This document shows, one piece after another, positions 19,564 through 28,600 of a DNA stretch of 64,000 nucleotides. Each line of letters starts with the position of its first letter. Positions within the stretch are counted from its first letter, which is position 1. The position numbers and the translations under genes are program-made. The stretch comes from VBAS01 sp963773465 (GTDB lineage: Bacteria > Bacteroidota > Bacteroidia > Chitinophagales > Chitinophagaceae), in contig CAVZBF010000005.1 in assembly GCA_963773465.1 (NCBI GenBank), positions 1-64,000 on the forward strand. The letters are read 5' to 3'. The notes below the pieces were generated by a model. That model was not told the DNA's origin, made no database searches, and saw only the letters and a program-made list of their open reading frames with translations.

Positions 19564-19613
19564 TTTTTAAAACTTACAGGACTTTATTATGTTGATTATT
19601 TAAACCAAATGCA

Positions 19614-20348
19614 ATGAAGCTGTTTGGAGTAATATTATTCACGATTTCATTTTGGAGTCTGCAAGCGCAAACTTTAAGAAAAGCTATTGTTACAAAAACC
19701 GATATTGACAGCATTATAACTTTTGAAAAGGAGTTTGCCAGAAATGATTCAACACCGGCTCCACCCGGCAAAAACTGGTTTGAGTTTCGCAAAGGATCAA
19801 AGAAAATACTTATTATAGCAGGGCATGCAACTGCCCAAACCAGAGATGGAGAAATAAAACAACCCGATGGCGGAACCGGTTCGCTTGCAATTCAACTTTA
19901 TAAAGAAAGAGGGGTATCGATATTGTATACAACTTATTTATCTCCTTCTGACCCTAACTACTATAACAACAATGCCTTCAAAGATTCATTAGCAAAAATT
20001 GTTGCAAAGATAAAACCTGTATTCGTTATTGATTTGCATGCTTCGCATCCTTACCGGCCTTACGATGTAGATTTCGGAACAATGAACGGCAAATCATACC
20101 TCGCAAAATTGAGCGTATTCAACAGCCTGAAAACAATGTTGAAGAGTGAAGGTTTAATAAATCAATCCCAGGATTATTTTTCTGCAACAACAAATCAAAC
20201 AATAACAAAATTTCTGTATAACAAATATGTTCCTTGCATTCAATTGGAAATAAATGCAAATTATTTATCACCCAGCCTCGGCGATGTATATGGGCAAAAG
20301 ACAGCACAATTATTACAGGCGCTGATGCGATTTATTGACTCTTTTTAA
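19614..20348 (+). CDS. Exported N-formylglutamate-amidohydrolase-like zinc hydrolase (last island gene)
   Basis: 244 aa with a clear Sec signal peptide (MKLFGVILFTISFWSLQAQ), unlike the other island proteins. The mature part has ILIIAGHATAQTRDGEIKQP, then VFVIDLHASHPYRPYDVDFG and near the end CIQLEINANYL. This succession (His, acidic residue about ten later, DLH, E in a late strand) matches the N-formylglutamate amidohydrolase branch of the zinc carboxypeptidase superfamily. It should act in the periplasm on an N-acyl amino acid or peptide. The gene starts 50 bp after the giant gene and runs in the same direction, so it may be part of the unit. A self-protection or product-trimming role is possible but unproven. 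Confidence 0.7.
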   Translation: MKLFGVILFTISFWSLQAQTLRKAIVTKTDIDSIITFEKEFARNDSTPAPPGKNWFEFRKGSKKILIIAGHATAQTRDGEIKQPDGGTGSLAIQLYKERGVSILYTTYLSPSDPNYYNNNAFKDSLAKIVAKIKPVFVIDLHASHPYRPYDVDFGTMNGKSYLAKLSVFNSLKTMLKSEGLINQSQDYFSATTNQTITKFLYNKYVPCIQLEINANYLSPSLGDVYGQKTAQLLQALMRFIDSF

Positions 20349-20402
20349 TTTTATAATGACTTACCAGGGAGGCAAGCCCCTAAAAAATTTGTCTGTTCAA
20401 TG

Positions 20403-20437
20403 AAATAAAAAGGGCTGCCACATAATTGCAACAGCCC
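20403..20437 (-). terminator. Rho-independent terminator of the minus-strand HU-like gene
   Basis: GGGCTG (20412-20417) pairs with CAGCCC (20432-20437). On the minus strand the stem is followed by CTTTTTATTT. It lies just after the stop codon of the gene ending at 20461. Confidence 0.7.
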
Positions 20438-20460
20438 GGTGTTCATATAGCAAGCAATAG

Positions 20461-20880
20461 TTAGAACCAAAAAGAAGAGGACATAGCCGCCGGAATTCTT
20501 TTCCACCTTTTCTGGGTGGTTTTTTTATAAATATTTTTTCCCGAAAACTTTAAAATGTTGCCTTGTTCAAAATGCAAGTAGCCTATGCCCGGAATTTCTA
20601 CTTCAAAGCCCTGGATCAATAATTCCTTTATAGAGCCGATAAAACTACTGAGGTCCGAGGCAGTGATACAACTTTCGATCTTCATGTTGTTTGAAATAAA
20701 CGCAACCAGTTCGGGATCGGTTGCCTGGTTTTTATCCGCTGAGAATCTCACCCATATCGTTGAAGATCCATTTTCTGGAGCTAGCGGGTTTTCGCCTACC
20801 ACTTCAAACCTTCCTATTTGAGGCAGATGCAGGTACTGATGTCCTTCCAGGAATGCACGGAAATGTTGTGCAATTTTCAT
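20461..20880 (-). CDS. HU-like (CCDC81-type) small protein
   Basis: 139 aa. The start MKIAQHFRAFLEGHQYLHLP followed by QIGRFEV has the helix-helix-strand pattern of the HU-like CCDC81 N-terminal domain found in Bacteroidota. A second half-repeat (SSFIGSIKELLIQGFEVEIP then GIGYLHFEQ) gives two HU-like halves. The C-terminus is short and basic (KKTTQKRWKRIP). It is a paralogue of the next gene upstream on the same strand (21063-21932) but lacks that protein's membrane segment. HU-CCDC81 domains have been linked to cell-surface or cytoskeletal roles rather than DNA binding, so the function is open. A terminator follows at 20403-20437. Confidence 0.65.
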   Translation of the reverse strand: MKIAQHFRAFLEGHQYLHLPQIGRFEVVGENPLAPENGSSTIWVRFSADKNQATDPELVAFISNNMKIESCITASDLSSFIGSIKELLIQGFEVEIPGIGYLHFEQGNILKFSGKNIYKKTTQKRWKRIPAAMSSSFWF

Positions 20881-21062
20881 ATAGCAGTTGTTACTAATCA
20901 GACAAATAAAGAATCACTGAAAGGTTTTTTGAGGGAACGGCAAAAATCTAGAATAAGGAGTAGTAAGTAATGGGGCAGGTGCCGGAGGTTTCTCAAGAGG
21001 GGACGGCAAGGTTAAGGAGAATTTATCAGAATATCAACTCTTAGTAAGAGTTTTTTAAAAAA

Positions 21063-21932
21063 TTAATTGAATTCAATTGTGGTTTTGCCGCGGGTGCCAT
21101 ACAATCGCTGAAGCGAATCCCTTTTATGCGCAGTGTCGGCAGGCGCCGATGGTAACAGGAAGTAAAGTTTAAATAGTACCGAGTCTTTGGTATCCATTTT
21201 CACATCGATGAAGTTGCTCTTTAAATAATCATACCTGTCAAAAGCTCTTTGCCTTGCTGCTTTTTCTATTACAAAACGATACATGCCGGTATTGGTACCG
21301 GCGCCATCTAATCGTTGTGCAACCGGAGGAATTGAGTCTTTACTTTTTGACAAGGTGTCTTCCCGGGTTATGTTGGGTTCCTGCTTTTTTACCAACGTCG
21401 CCTTCTTATTTTTTGACTTGTTATAAACGATATAGCCCCCGTAAACAGCCAGTGAAAGACCGGCAATTGCTATGACCCAGGTCACGATCTTTTTTGTTGC
21501 GGGGCCCTTAGGTTTCTTTGGCGAAAACATTTCTTCATAGTCTGTAAAGGAATTCTCAGTTGTCGAAGTCATATCCCTGCCTTCGCCCATGCCATCTTTG
21601 CCTTTTTCAGTTGAGGTATTGGTTTGGGTAAATTCATAATTCCCGGATTTGTTTTTTGAAAGCGTGCCAATTCCTTCAAATAAATACGGTTTTCCAATAT
21701 TTAAAAACTGGCGGGCAAGTTCCAGCGATGAATCGAGATCGGCTGAAACCAGGCTTTTCATTTTACCTGACTGCTCGGCAATAAAGCTTACCAGTTCGGC
21801 ATCTTCTTTTACCGTAATATCTTGCTGAAAGGCTATACCACCTGAATCATCGAGAATAAATCTTCCAAGACCCGTAAGACTGAGCTGTTTGTTGGCGGAA
21901 AGATATTGGGCTAATAGTGGCGATAGTTTCAA
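21063..21932 (-). CDS. HU-like CCDC81-domain membrane protein
   Basis: 289 aa if the TTG at 21932-21930 is used. That start gives (M)KLSPLLAQYLSANKQLSLTG, which aligns residue for residue with the start of the paralogue ending at 20461. A longer reading from 21995 begins with a poorly plausible peptide and nearly reaches the divergent gene's start. Residues ~1-115 form two HU-like halves (LTGLGRFIL, FEGIGTLSKNKSG). A Ser/Thr-rich linker follows, then one transmembrane helix (VTWVIAIAGLSLAVYGGYIV) and a basic, probably periplasmic tail. The layout of a cytosolic HU-CCDC81 domain, one helix and an extracytoplasmic tail is common in Bacteroidota and may tie the envelope to the inside. Function is unproven. 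Confidence 0.7.
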   Translation of the reverse strand: MKLSPLLAQYLSANKQLSLTGLGRFILDDSGGIAFQQDITVKEDAELVSFIAEQSGKMKSLVSADLDSSLELARQFLNIGKPYLFEGIGTLSKNKSGNYEFTQTNTSTEKGKDGMGEGRDMTSTTENSFTDYEEMFSPKKPKGPATKKIVTWVIAIAGLSLAVYGGYIVYNKSKNKKATLVKKQEPNITREDTLSKSKDSIPPVAQRLDGAGTNTGMYRFVIEKAARQRAFDRYDYLKSNFIDVKMDTKDSVLFKLYFLLPSAPADTAHKRDSLQRLYGTRGKTTIEFN

Positions 21933-22013
21933 GATATTTGATTTTAACAGCTTACAAGATAAATATTTTAATGCGCCGCCGCAAGTTGGTGGCAATGAGT
22001 TGTAATTTTGCTG

Positions 22014-22358
22014 ATGTTTTCAAAAGAAGAGCAGGATTTTATTAAGTATTGGGAAGAAAACCGGGTTAAACAGAAAAGGTTTTTCAAACAAATTGCGATT
22101 GGGCTGCCATTCGGAGTACTGTTTGCGGTAGCAATGTTCCTGAATTTTGCCTCCGGTTGGGATAAAAGGGTTGCGAGCATTACCAAAACCTATCCTTCAG
22201 TCAAATCTCTGATAATTGTCCTGATGATCGCCATTTTAGCAATCGTGATCTTTATTTCGGTATTTTCTGTAAAAGTGAAATGGGAAAAATATGAACAACG
22301 CTATCGGGAACTTTTAAGCCGCTCCGAACCTAAATCTCAATCTCAATCTCAATCTTAA
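22014..22358 (+). CDS. Small two-helix membrane protein, unknown function
   Basis: 114 aa from the ATG at 22014 (MFSKEEQDFIKYWEENR). Two hydrophobic segments, about residues 25-47 and 62-85, are typical transmembrane helices. The N-terminus is charged and the C-terminus ends in KSQSQSQS, encoded by a simple repeat of TCTCAA units that stops only 9 bp before the next gene. It is divergent from the HU-like gene and probably co-transcribed with sdaA. I do not recognise the family; short proteins of this shape precede metabolic genes in several Chitinophagaceae. Confidence 0.65.
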   Translation: MFSKEEQDFIKYWEENRVKQKRFFKQIAIGLPFGVLFAVAMFLNFASGWDKRVASITKTYPSVKSLIIVLMIAILAIVIFISVFSVKVKWEKYEQRYRELLSRSEPKSQSQSQS

Positions 22359-22367
22359 TCTAATACC

Positions 22368-23795
22368 TTGTCACACGAAGCCATATCGGTTTTTGATATT
22401 CTTAAAATAGGAGTGGGGCCTTCCAGTTCACATACGTTGGGGCCATGGCGGGCTGCGCAAAAATTTGTACAGACATTATCAGATAGAAATTTATTACAGC
22501 AAACAACAGCTGTGCGGGTATTGCTTTATGGTTCATTGGCAAAAACAGGCAAAGGGCACGGTACAGATATAGCCATACAATTAGGTTTGTGTGGTGAAGA
22601 TCCCGTGACTTTTGATGTGCACTCGATAAACAGCCGCATAGCAGATATCGCCGCAATGAAAGAATTGCTGCTCGGCGGGCTCCATGAAGTGCAATTTGAT
22701 CCAAGAGAAGATATCGAATTTCTATTCAGTGAGTCGTTGCCCTATCATCCCAATGCAGTTACTTTTTTAGCGGATTGTAAAAATGGCGAAGCTGTTTCGG
22801 AAACTTATTATAGTGTGGGTGGCGGTTTTGTTGTAAAAGAAGGAGAAGAAAAATCCGGCAGTTCCGATATTCAATTGCCATTTCCAATTAATGATGCCAA
22901 TGATCTTTTGCATTGGTGCATGAAAACAGGAATGTCGATTAGTGAAGTAGTAATGGAAAATGAAACGAGCTGGCGGCCGGAAAAACAAACACGTGAAGGC
23001 CTTGTAAATATCTGGAGGGTAATGAGCGAATGTATTTATCGCGGTTGCCATGCAGAAGGAATATTGCCCGGAGGATTAAATGTAAAACGGCGTGCCGCTG
23101 AATTGAATAAAAAATTACTGGCCGGTAAAAAATACAATGACTACGAAACCTGGATCGCCACGATACGAGCCGGTGGAAATTCATTCAAGTATACACTTGA
23201 TTGGGTAAGCTGTTTTGCATTGGCAGTAAATGAAGAGAATGCCTCATTTGGCAGGGTGGTAACAGCTCCAACAAACGGCGCAGCGGGAGTGATACCTGCA
23301 GTGTTGCAATATTATATTGTATTCGGTGATGGTAACAATGAAGAGAAGATCATTCGTTTTTTATTGACGGCTGCTGAAATTGGAAGCATATTTAAAAAAG
23401 GCGCCACATTATCTGCAGCGATGGGCGGTTGCCAGGCGGAGATCGGTGTATCATCTGCAATGGCTGCGGCTGCATTAACTGAATGTATGGGCGGCACGCA
23501 GAAGCAGGCAATGATGGCTTCTGAAATTGCAATGGAGCATCATCTTGGTCTTACTTGTGATCCGATCGGCGGTTTAGTACAGATCCCATGCATTGAAAGA
23601 AATACAATGGGTGCTATAAAAGCAATCACGGCATCGCAACTTGCATTGCAGGGCTCACCTGATTATGCAAAAGTTTCTTTGGATGCAGTAATAAAAACAA
23701 TGTGGGATACTGCAAGGGACATGAATACAAAGTATAAAGAAACTGCTGATGGTGGATTGGCAATAAATGTTCCTCTTAGTTTGCCTGAATGTTAG
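22368..23795 (+). CDS. sdaA: L-serine ammonia-lyase (L-serine dehydratase), single-chain iron-sulfur type
   Basis: 475 aa. Converts L-serine to pyruvate and ammonia using a [4Fe-4S] cluster rather than PLP. The N-terminal beta domain begins SVFDILKIGVGPSSSHTLGP, the diagnostic SSHT motif of this family. The alpha domain has APTNGAAGVIPAVLQYY and three conserved Cys: one in MGGCQAEIG, then HLGLTCDPIGG and LVQIPCIERN, which bind the cluster. Length matches single-polypeptide SdaA. The start is a TTG at 22368; the conserved N-terminus begins only five residues later and no ATG fits. The preceding membrane-protein gene ends 9 bp upstream, suggesting an operon. Confidence 0.95.
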   Translation: MSHEAISVFDILKIGVGPSSSHTLGPWRAAQKFVQTLSDRNLLQQTTAVRVLLYGSLAKTGKGHGTDIAIQLGLCGEDPVTFDVHSINSRIADIAAMKELLLGGLHEVQFDPREDIEFLFSESLPYHPNAVTFLADCKNGEAVSETYYSVGGGFVVKEGEEKSGSSDIQLPFPINDANDLLHWCMKTGMSISEVVMENETSWRPEKQTREGLVNIWRVMSECIYRGCHAEGILPGGLNVKRRAAELNKKLLAGKKYNDYETWIATIRAGGNSFKYTLDWVSCFALAVNEENASFGRVVTAPTNGAAGVIPAVLQYYIVFGDGNNEEKIIRFLLTAAEIGSIFKKGATLSAAMGGCQAEIGVSSAMAAAALTECMGGTQKQAMMASEIAMEHHLGLTCDPIGGLVQIPCIERNTMGAIKAITASQLALQGSPDYAKVSLDAVIKTMWDTARDMNTKYKETADGGLAINVPLSLPEC

Positions 23796-23805
23796 GTTTG
23801 TTAGA

Positions 23806-23890
23806 TATCGGACTAATAATTACTGATTATTAATTATTGATTATTGATTATTTCGAATCCCTGAATAATTAATAATAAATAATCAATAAT
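23806..23890. repeat. A+T-rich tract with interrupted inverted repeats
   Basis: Between the convergent sdaA and copper-protein genes lies a tract built of ATTATTGATT/AATAATTAAT-type words whose halves pair imperfectly around CGAATCCCTG. Similar words recur at 47862-47890 and inside 51060-51110. It could serve as a weak bidirectional terminator. Confidence 0.45.
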
Positions 23891-23896
23891 TCAACT

Positions 23897-24238
23897 TCAG
23901 GCTGCCATCTTTTGACATTCTTCCGCACAAAGCTTACAAGCACTTGCACACTCCTGGCAATGATCTGTTTGATGTTTACTGCATTCTTCATTGCATTGCC
24001 AGCAAATATCTGCGCAAATTTGACAAACAGCCTTGGCCATTTCACTTCCCAAACTCATTAGTTGAGCGGATGCATAACAAATAGTCGCACACTCCATATC
24101 TAATTGAATGCATCGTGCCATCATATGAACATCTTTTTCCTGTGTGCAGGAACTTGCACAATGATTACATGCATCAGCACAACGAAGGCAGGCTTTGATG
24201 CACGATTCGTATAAGGGATAATTATTGGTTTGTTTCAT
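23897..24238 (-). CDS. Cys-rich four-helix-bundle copper-binding protein (Csp/DUF326 type)
   Basis: 113 aa from the ATG at 24238 (MKQTNNYPLYESCIKACLRC). A longer reading adds 38 residues encoded by C-run/G-run repeats and is unlikely. It contains many Cys in CxxC/CxxxC spacing along four helices (KACLRCADACNHCASSC, AKAVCQICADICWQCNEEC, CQECASACKLCAEECQ), the pattern of the cytosolic copper-storage proteins Csp3/DUF326. There is no signal peptide from this start, so it should act in the cytosol as a metal buffer. It is a single gene, convergent with sdaA; no copper-efflux gene is adjacent. Confidence 0.88.
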   Translation of the reverse strand: MKQTNNYPLYESCIKACLRCADACNHCASSCTQEKDVHMMARCIQLDMECATICYASAQLMSLGSEMAKAVCQICADICWQCNEECSKHQTDHCQECASACKLCAEECQKMAA

Positions 24239-24432
24239 ATTTATGGTTTTATGACTTGCAGCAAAAGTCAAACCAGCCCATCCCCAAAAACTATTCATCA
24301 AAATCTTAAATGGTGCTAAAGCCCCTTCCCAAAGGGAAGGGAAATTCTCCATGACTATAATGATACAATTCTAAAGACTGTTCAATCAAATAGTAAAATT
24401 TCGATCTAAGTCCCCTTTGGGGACAGGGGGCT

Positions 24433-26566
24433 TTAGGCAGGATTAAACAACTTCTCATCAATAAAAGGCTGATTCTTTACCCGAATACCCGTTGCTTTAA
24501 AAATTGCATTGGCCACAGCGCCACCGGTAGGAGGTAAGGCAGGTTCACCTAAACCTGTCGGATCAATTCCATTATCAATAAAATGTGCTTCCACATCAGG
24601 AATTTCTTTCATTCGTATCATGCGGTAATTATGATAATTTGTTTGTTCAGGTGCTCCATCTTTAAAACTTAGTTTACTAAACATGGCATGTCCATATCCA
24701 TCTACAATCGCACCCATTACTTGCTGTAATGCGCCGCTTTTATTAATTACTTCACCGCAATCTGAAACTGCATATATTTTTTTTACGACTGGTTTACCAT
24801 CTTTCATTACTGCTTCGCAAACCTGCGCCACATAACTTTGATGAGAAAAATAAACACTGAATCCCTGTGATACTCCTTTTTTTGTTCCCCAACCTGATTT
24901 TTCTGCAGCAGTTTTAATCACTGTTTCCATCCTGTCAATATTATAATTAAAAGTGCCCACAGGTTTTGTTCTTGCTTTTTGCAAAAGATCAAGCCTGAAT
25001 TGCACAGGATCTTTTCCTGCAGCCAGAGCAACTTCATCAATAAAACTTTGTTCTGCATATGCAAGGAAATTTGTAACAGGAGCTCTCCATGCGCCGGTAG
25101 TGATCGGAGATTGATGATCCACCGATTCAATTAATAGATTATCCACAGCTCCGGAAGGAAAATTATTTTCCCTTGTTGAATTGCGCTCATTTATCCCGGC
25201 ACCCCTGAGTTTATAGCCAATTAAATTTCCTGATGCATCAAGTGCAGCTTCAAAACGATAACGAACAGCAGGGCGATAACTTCCACCGGTCATATCATCT
25301 TCTCTTGACCAAATGAGCTTTACAGGTTTTTTAATAATACTTGATAATCTCTGCAGCTTCAGTTACAAAATCAAATTTCAATCTTCTTCCAAAGCCACCG
25401 CCTAATCTTGTGATCGTTACTGTGATTTTATCTTCAGGGATATTCAACAATTTTGAAACTGCTGTTCTTGCACTTCCCGGTGTTTGCGTAGCGCCAATCA
25501 ATTCAACAGCATCAGGGCGAACATCAGCAAAAAAGTTCATTGGTTCCATCGGGCTGTGCGGAAGAAACGGGCACTGGTATTCACTCTTAATAACCTTTGC
25601 CGCATTTTTAAATGCAGTTTCCACATCGCCATCTTTTCTTCTCACATTGGGCTTATCGCTATTCAGCATTGAAGTGAATAGTTGATCATGATCTGCAGTG
25701 CTTTCAATATTCCCGTCTTTTTCATATTCAACCTTCAAAACTTTTTTGGCCTTCATCACTTCCCAGGTCGACTTGCCAACTATTGCTACATTATTTTTAA
25801 ATGTAATTACATCTGTAATACCCGGCATTGCTTTTGCCGCTGCATCATCAACAGATTTGATCTTTGTTCCAAAGGCGGGTGGCCGCTGTATCATAGCAAA
25901 CACCATTCCTTCACGGTAAAAATCCATACCAAAGATCCCTTTGCCTGTAATGATATTTTTATTCTCAACATTCTTAATTGCCTTGCCAATAAGCTTAAAA
26001 TCTTTTCGATTTTTCAATGGCACATCTGTTGGTACTGGAATTTTGGATGCTTCTTCAGCCAGTTCGCCATAGCTCAGTTTATTTCCTGTTTTAGTATGTA
26101 TAACAAAACTATTTTCAGCAGTACATTCACTGGCATCCACATTCCATTTTTTTGCGGCCGCTGCGATCAATAAATGCTCTTGCAGTTGCGCCAGCCGTTC
26201 TTAATCTTTTCCATGAATGAGGAATAGCGCCGCTTCCGCCTGTCACTTGCCTGTCAAATTTTTTGATCTAATGGTGCCTGCACTGCTTTTACTTTATTCC
26301 AATCGGCATCGAGCTCATCTGCAACGATCATCGGAAAGGATGTCATTACATTTTGTCCCAATTCTGGATTTGGAGAAAAAATAGTGATCGTGCCATCAGT
26401 TGCTATTGATAAATAGCTATTAAAATTCAGATCAGCCGTTGCTTGCATTTATAAGAACAGGAGCCGCTTCGCTGCCAAACCAACTAAACCCAAGTACAAG
26501 ACCACCACCGGTTAAAGAGGTTATTTTTAAAAAATCTCTTCTGTTTGTTTTATTTAAAGTTGACAT
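24433..26566 (-). pseudogene. iorB: Molybdopterin oxidoreductase large subunit (isoquinoline 1-oxidoreductase beta type), frameshifted
   Basis: The start at 26566 gives a Tat signal (NRRDFLKITSLTGGGLVLGF). Homology then continues across five pieces in changing frames: about 26566-26450, 26448-26254, 26250-26180, 26170-25331 and 25293-24433. Visible landmarks are NPELGQNVMTSFPMIVADEL, TITRLGGGFGRRLKFDF, YAEQSFIDEVALAAGKDPVQ and GLGEPALPPTGGAVANAIF, typical of the periplasmic xanthine-oxidase-family IorB/aldehyde dehydrogenase subunit that holds the Mo cofactor. At least four single-base indels break it, one at the TATTATT run near 25336. It begins 3 bp past the stop of the small-subunit gene, so the two form an operon. 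Either the read-out has consensus errors or the gene is decaying; given the intact neighbourhood of motifs I favour errors. Confidence 0.8.
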
Positions 26567-26569
26567 AGA

Positions 26570-27029
26570 CTAAAGTTTTTTGCTTGCTGATTGGATAGCT
26601 TCACGAATGCGATGATAAGCGCCGCACCGGCAGAGATTGCCATGCATCGCATCATCAATTTGCTGTTGAGTTGGTTTTGGATTTCGTTTTAACAACGCAG
26701 CAGCAGTCATTATTTGTCCCGCCTGGCAATAGCCGCATTGAGGCACATCCACTTCATCCCATGCTAACTGTACAGGATGATCACCATTTTTCGAAAGCCC
26801 CTCGATCGTTGTAACTTTTGCAGACTTTGATCGCTGAAACGGGCAATGTACATGAGCGGACAGGATTACCATCGATATGAACCGTGCACGCACCGCATTG
26901 TGCAATGCCACAGCCATACTTGGTTCCTACTAATCCAAGATGATCTCGCAATACCCATAACAATGGAGTATCGGCGGCAACATCAGTCTTGTATTCTTTG
27001 CCATTAATTTGAAGTGTGAAAACAGCCAT
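26570..27029 (-). pseudogene. iorA: [2Fe-2S] small subunit of the molybdopterin oxidoreductase, one frameshift
   Basis: About 152 aa once one base is removed from an AAAA run (plus-strand TTTT at 26816-26819). N-terminal plant-type ferredoxin domain: GTKYGCGIAQCGACTVHIDG and the following RSC supply the first [2Fe-2S] cluster. The C-terminal helical domain has QCGYCQAGQIM and NLCRCGAY for the second. This is the electron-transfer subunit passing electrons from the Mo cofactor of IorB to an acceptor such as a cytochrome c. The ATG at 27029 (MAVFTLQINGKEYKTD) is family-typical. Both motif sets are intact on either side of the indel, which argues for a sequencing error over a dead gene. Confidence 0.85.
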
Positions 27030-27445
27030 TAGATTTTGTTTTTGGAGAAATTGAAGTTACGAAAAACCAATTGAGGATATAAATCAAAAGTAAAAAGCAA
27101 AAATTCAAAAATTTTTCTTTGTATTTTTTATCTATTTGGCGCAATGCCACCCTAAAAATCAAAAACCAAAAGTAAAAAGGGAATTCAAAGAAAATTCCAT
27201 GGATTGAGAAACCATTTTGAGATGACTTTTAAATCTGGAAATTAAGAGAAATATCGTCTTTAAATGTTATACCCTACCAGGTACATAATGAGCACAAAAT
27301 TCCACACCTCTTTTACAACAATGGACAAATAATGTTTGATCAAATTTTTCTCTACCAACATTTAACTTTTCTTCCGCTTTAATCAATGTGTTTTAGCGAA
27401 GAATGTTGTGGCATAATTCTTTATAATAAAATACAAAAGAAATTC
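27030..27445. other. Divergent intergenic region between iorA and the sugar operon
   Basis: About 416 bp, A+T-rich with runs of A and T (AAAAAGCAAAAATTCAAAAA). It must hold promoters for both directions. No hairpin, RNA gene or convincing box could be defined by eye. A reading that starts at 27386 would extend the glycosyltransferase by 20 unconserved-looking residues. Confidence 0.4.
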
Positions 27446-28600
27446 ATGGTCCCACCTTCAAAGAAGAATTCTGATCTCTTATGCTTCTCTCATTTGCGCT
27501 GGAATTTTGTTTATCAACGCCCCCAGCACCTGATGAGCCGCTTTGCGCGGGACCGCAAGGTCTTTTTTTTCGAAGAACCTGTTTACGATGCTCCTTCCCA
27601 ATACAATGAAATTTTTGACGATCCTGAAAGCGGGGTCTGTGTTGTAACACCCCACATTACGGGTGACACTGAAAATAGTAACGAAGCTTTACGTCACCTG
27701 CTTCAACTATTTATGGCATCAATGAATATTAAGTCTCATGTTGCCTGGTATTATACTCCGTTGTCACTCGCATTCAGCGATCATTTGAGATCTGAATTAA
27801 TTGTATATGATTGTATGGATGAGCTTTCATCGTTCAAGTTCGCTTCGCCGCTATTAAAGGAATGGGAAAGAAAACTTTTTGCAAAGGCAGATGTTGTGTT
27901 TACAGGCGGCATGCATTTATATGAAGCAAAGAAAAATTTTCACTCAAATATTTTTGGCGTTCCAAGCGGAATAGATGTAAATCATTTTATACAAGCAAGA
28001 GAGTTTACAAAAGATCCGAATGACCAGGCTTCAATCCCTCATCCGCGAATCGGTTATTATGGAGTGGTTGATGAACGGTTTAATATAGAATTGCTGAGAT
28101 CGGTTGCACAACTCAAACCTGATTGGCATTTTGTAGTCGTCGGTCCAACGGCTAAGATCGATCCGGCAACTTTACCAGCGAATACAAATATTCACTTCAT
28201 CGGCATGCGGGATTATAAAGAATTGCCATCTTATCTCGCCGGTTGGGATGTTGCCATGATGCCTTTTGAATTAAATGAAGCCACAAAATATATAAGCCCT
28301 ACAAAAACGCCTGAATTTCTCGCTGCCGGAAAACCGGTTGTGTCCACTTCAATACATGATGTTGTGCATCCTTACGGCGATAAAAGATTAGTAAGCATTG
28401 CAGACACTGCCGGTGAATTTGCAGCGGCAATCGAACAATACTTATCAACTGAAAGAAGTAAAGGATGGTTGAAAGAAGTCGATGCGTTATTAAAAACAAT
28501 GTCATGGAATGATATCTGGAAACGAATGAATGATCTTATGAACAAAACTTTAAAACTTAAAACTATTACGCATGAAAATGAATCACAAACCTATGTTTGA
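27446..28600 (+). CDS. Glycosyltransferase (GT-B, family 1/4-like) of a galactofuranose-type sugar operon
   Basis: 384 aa from the ATG at 27446 (MVPPSKKNSDLLCFSHLRWN). The early segment FVYQRPQHLMSRFARDRKVF is typical of the GT-B enzymes often linked to UDP-galactopyranose mutase genes. The C-terminal Rossmann half shows PRIGYYGVVDERFNIELL and a nucleotide-sugar-binding region KYISPTKTPEFLAAGKPVVS, whose EFLAAGKPVV loop replaces the EAxAxGxPV motif of GT4. It probably adds a sugar during capsule, LPS or another surface glycan assembly. It overlaps the start of glf by about 29 bp, indicating translational coupling, and is the first gene of the operon 27446-33080. The acceptor cannot be predicted. 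Confidence 0.88.
   Translation: MVPPSKKNSDLLCFSHLRWNFVYQRPQHLMSRFARDRKVFFFEEPVYDAPSQYNEIFDDPESGVCVVTPHITGDTENSNEALRHLLQLFMASMNIKSHVAWYYTPLSLAFSDHLRSELIVYDCMDELSSFKFASPLLKEWERKLFAKADVVFTGGMHLYEAKKNFHSNIFGVPSGIDVNHFIQAREFTKDPNDQASIPHPRIGYYGVVDERFNIELLRSVAQLKPDWHFVVVGPTAKIDPATLPANTNIHFIGMRDYKELPSYLAGWDVAMMPFELNEATKYISPTKTPEFLAAGKPVVSTSIHDVVHPYGDKRLVSIADTAGEFAAAIEQYLSTERSKGWLKEVDALLKTMSWNDIWKRMNDLMNKTLKLKTITHENESQTYV

Noticed and set aside
25682..26173. 163-aa plus-strand frame opposite iorB
   Set aside because: Rich in Phe, Cys, Ile and His as expected from antisense reading; iorB homology on the other strand is clear.
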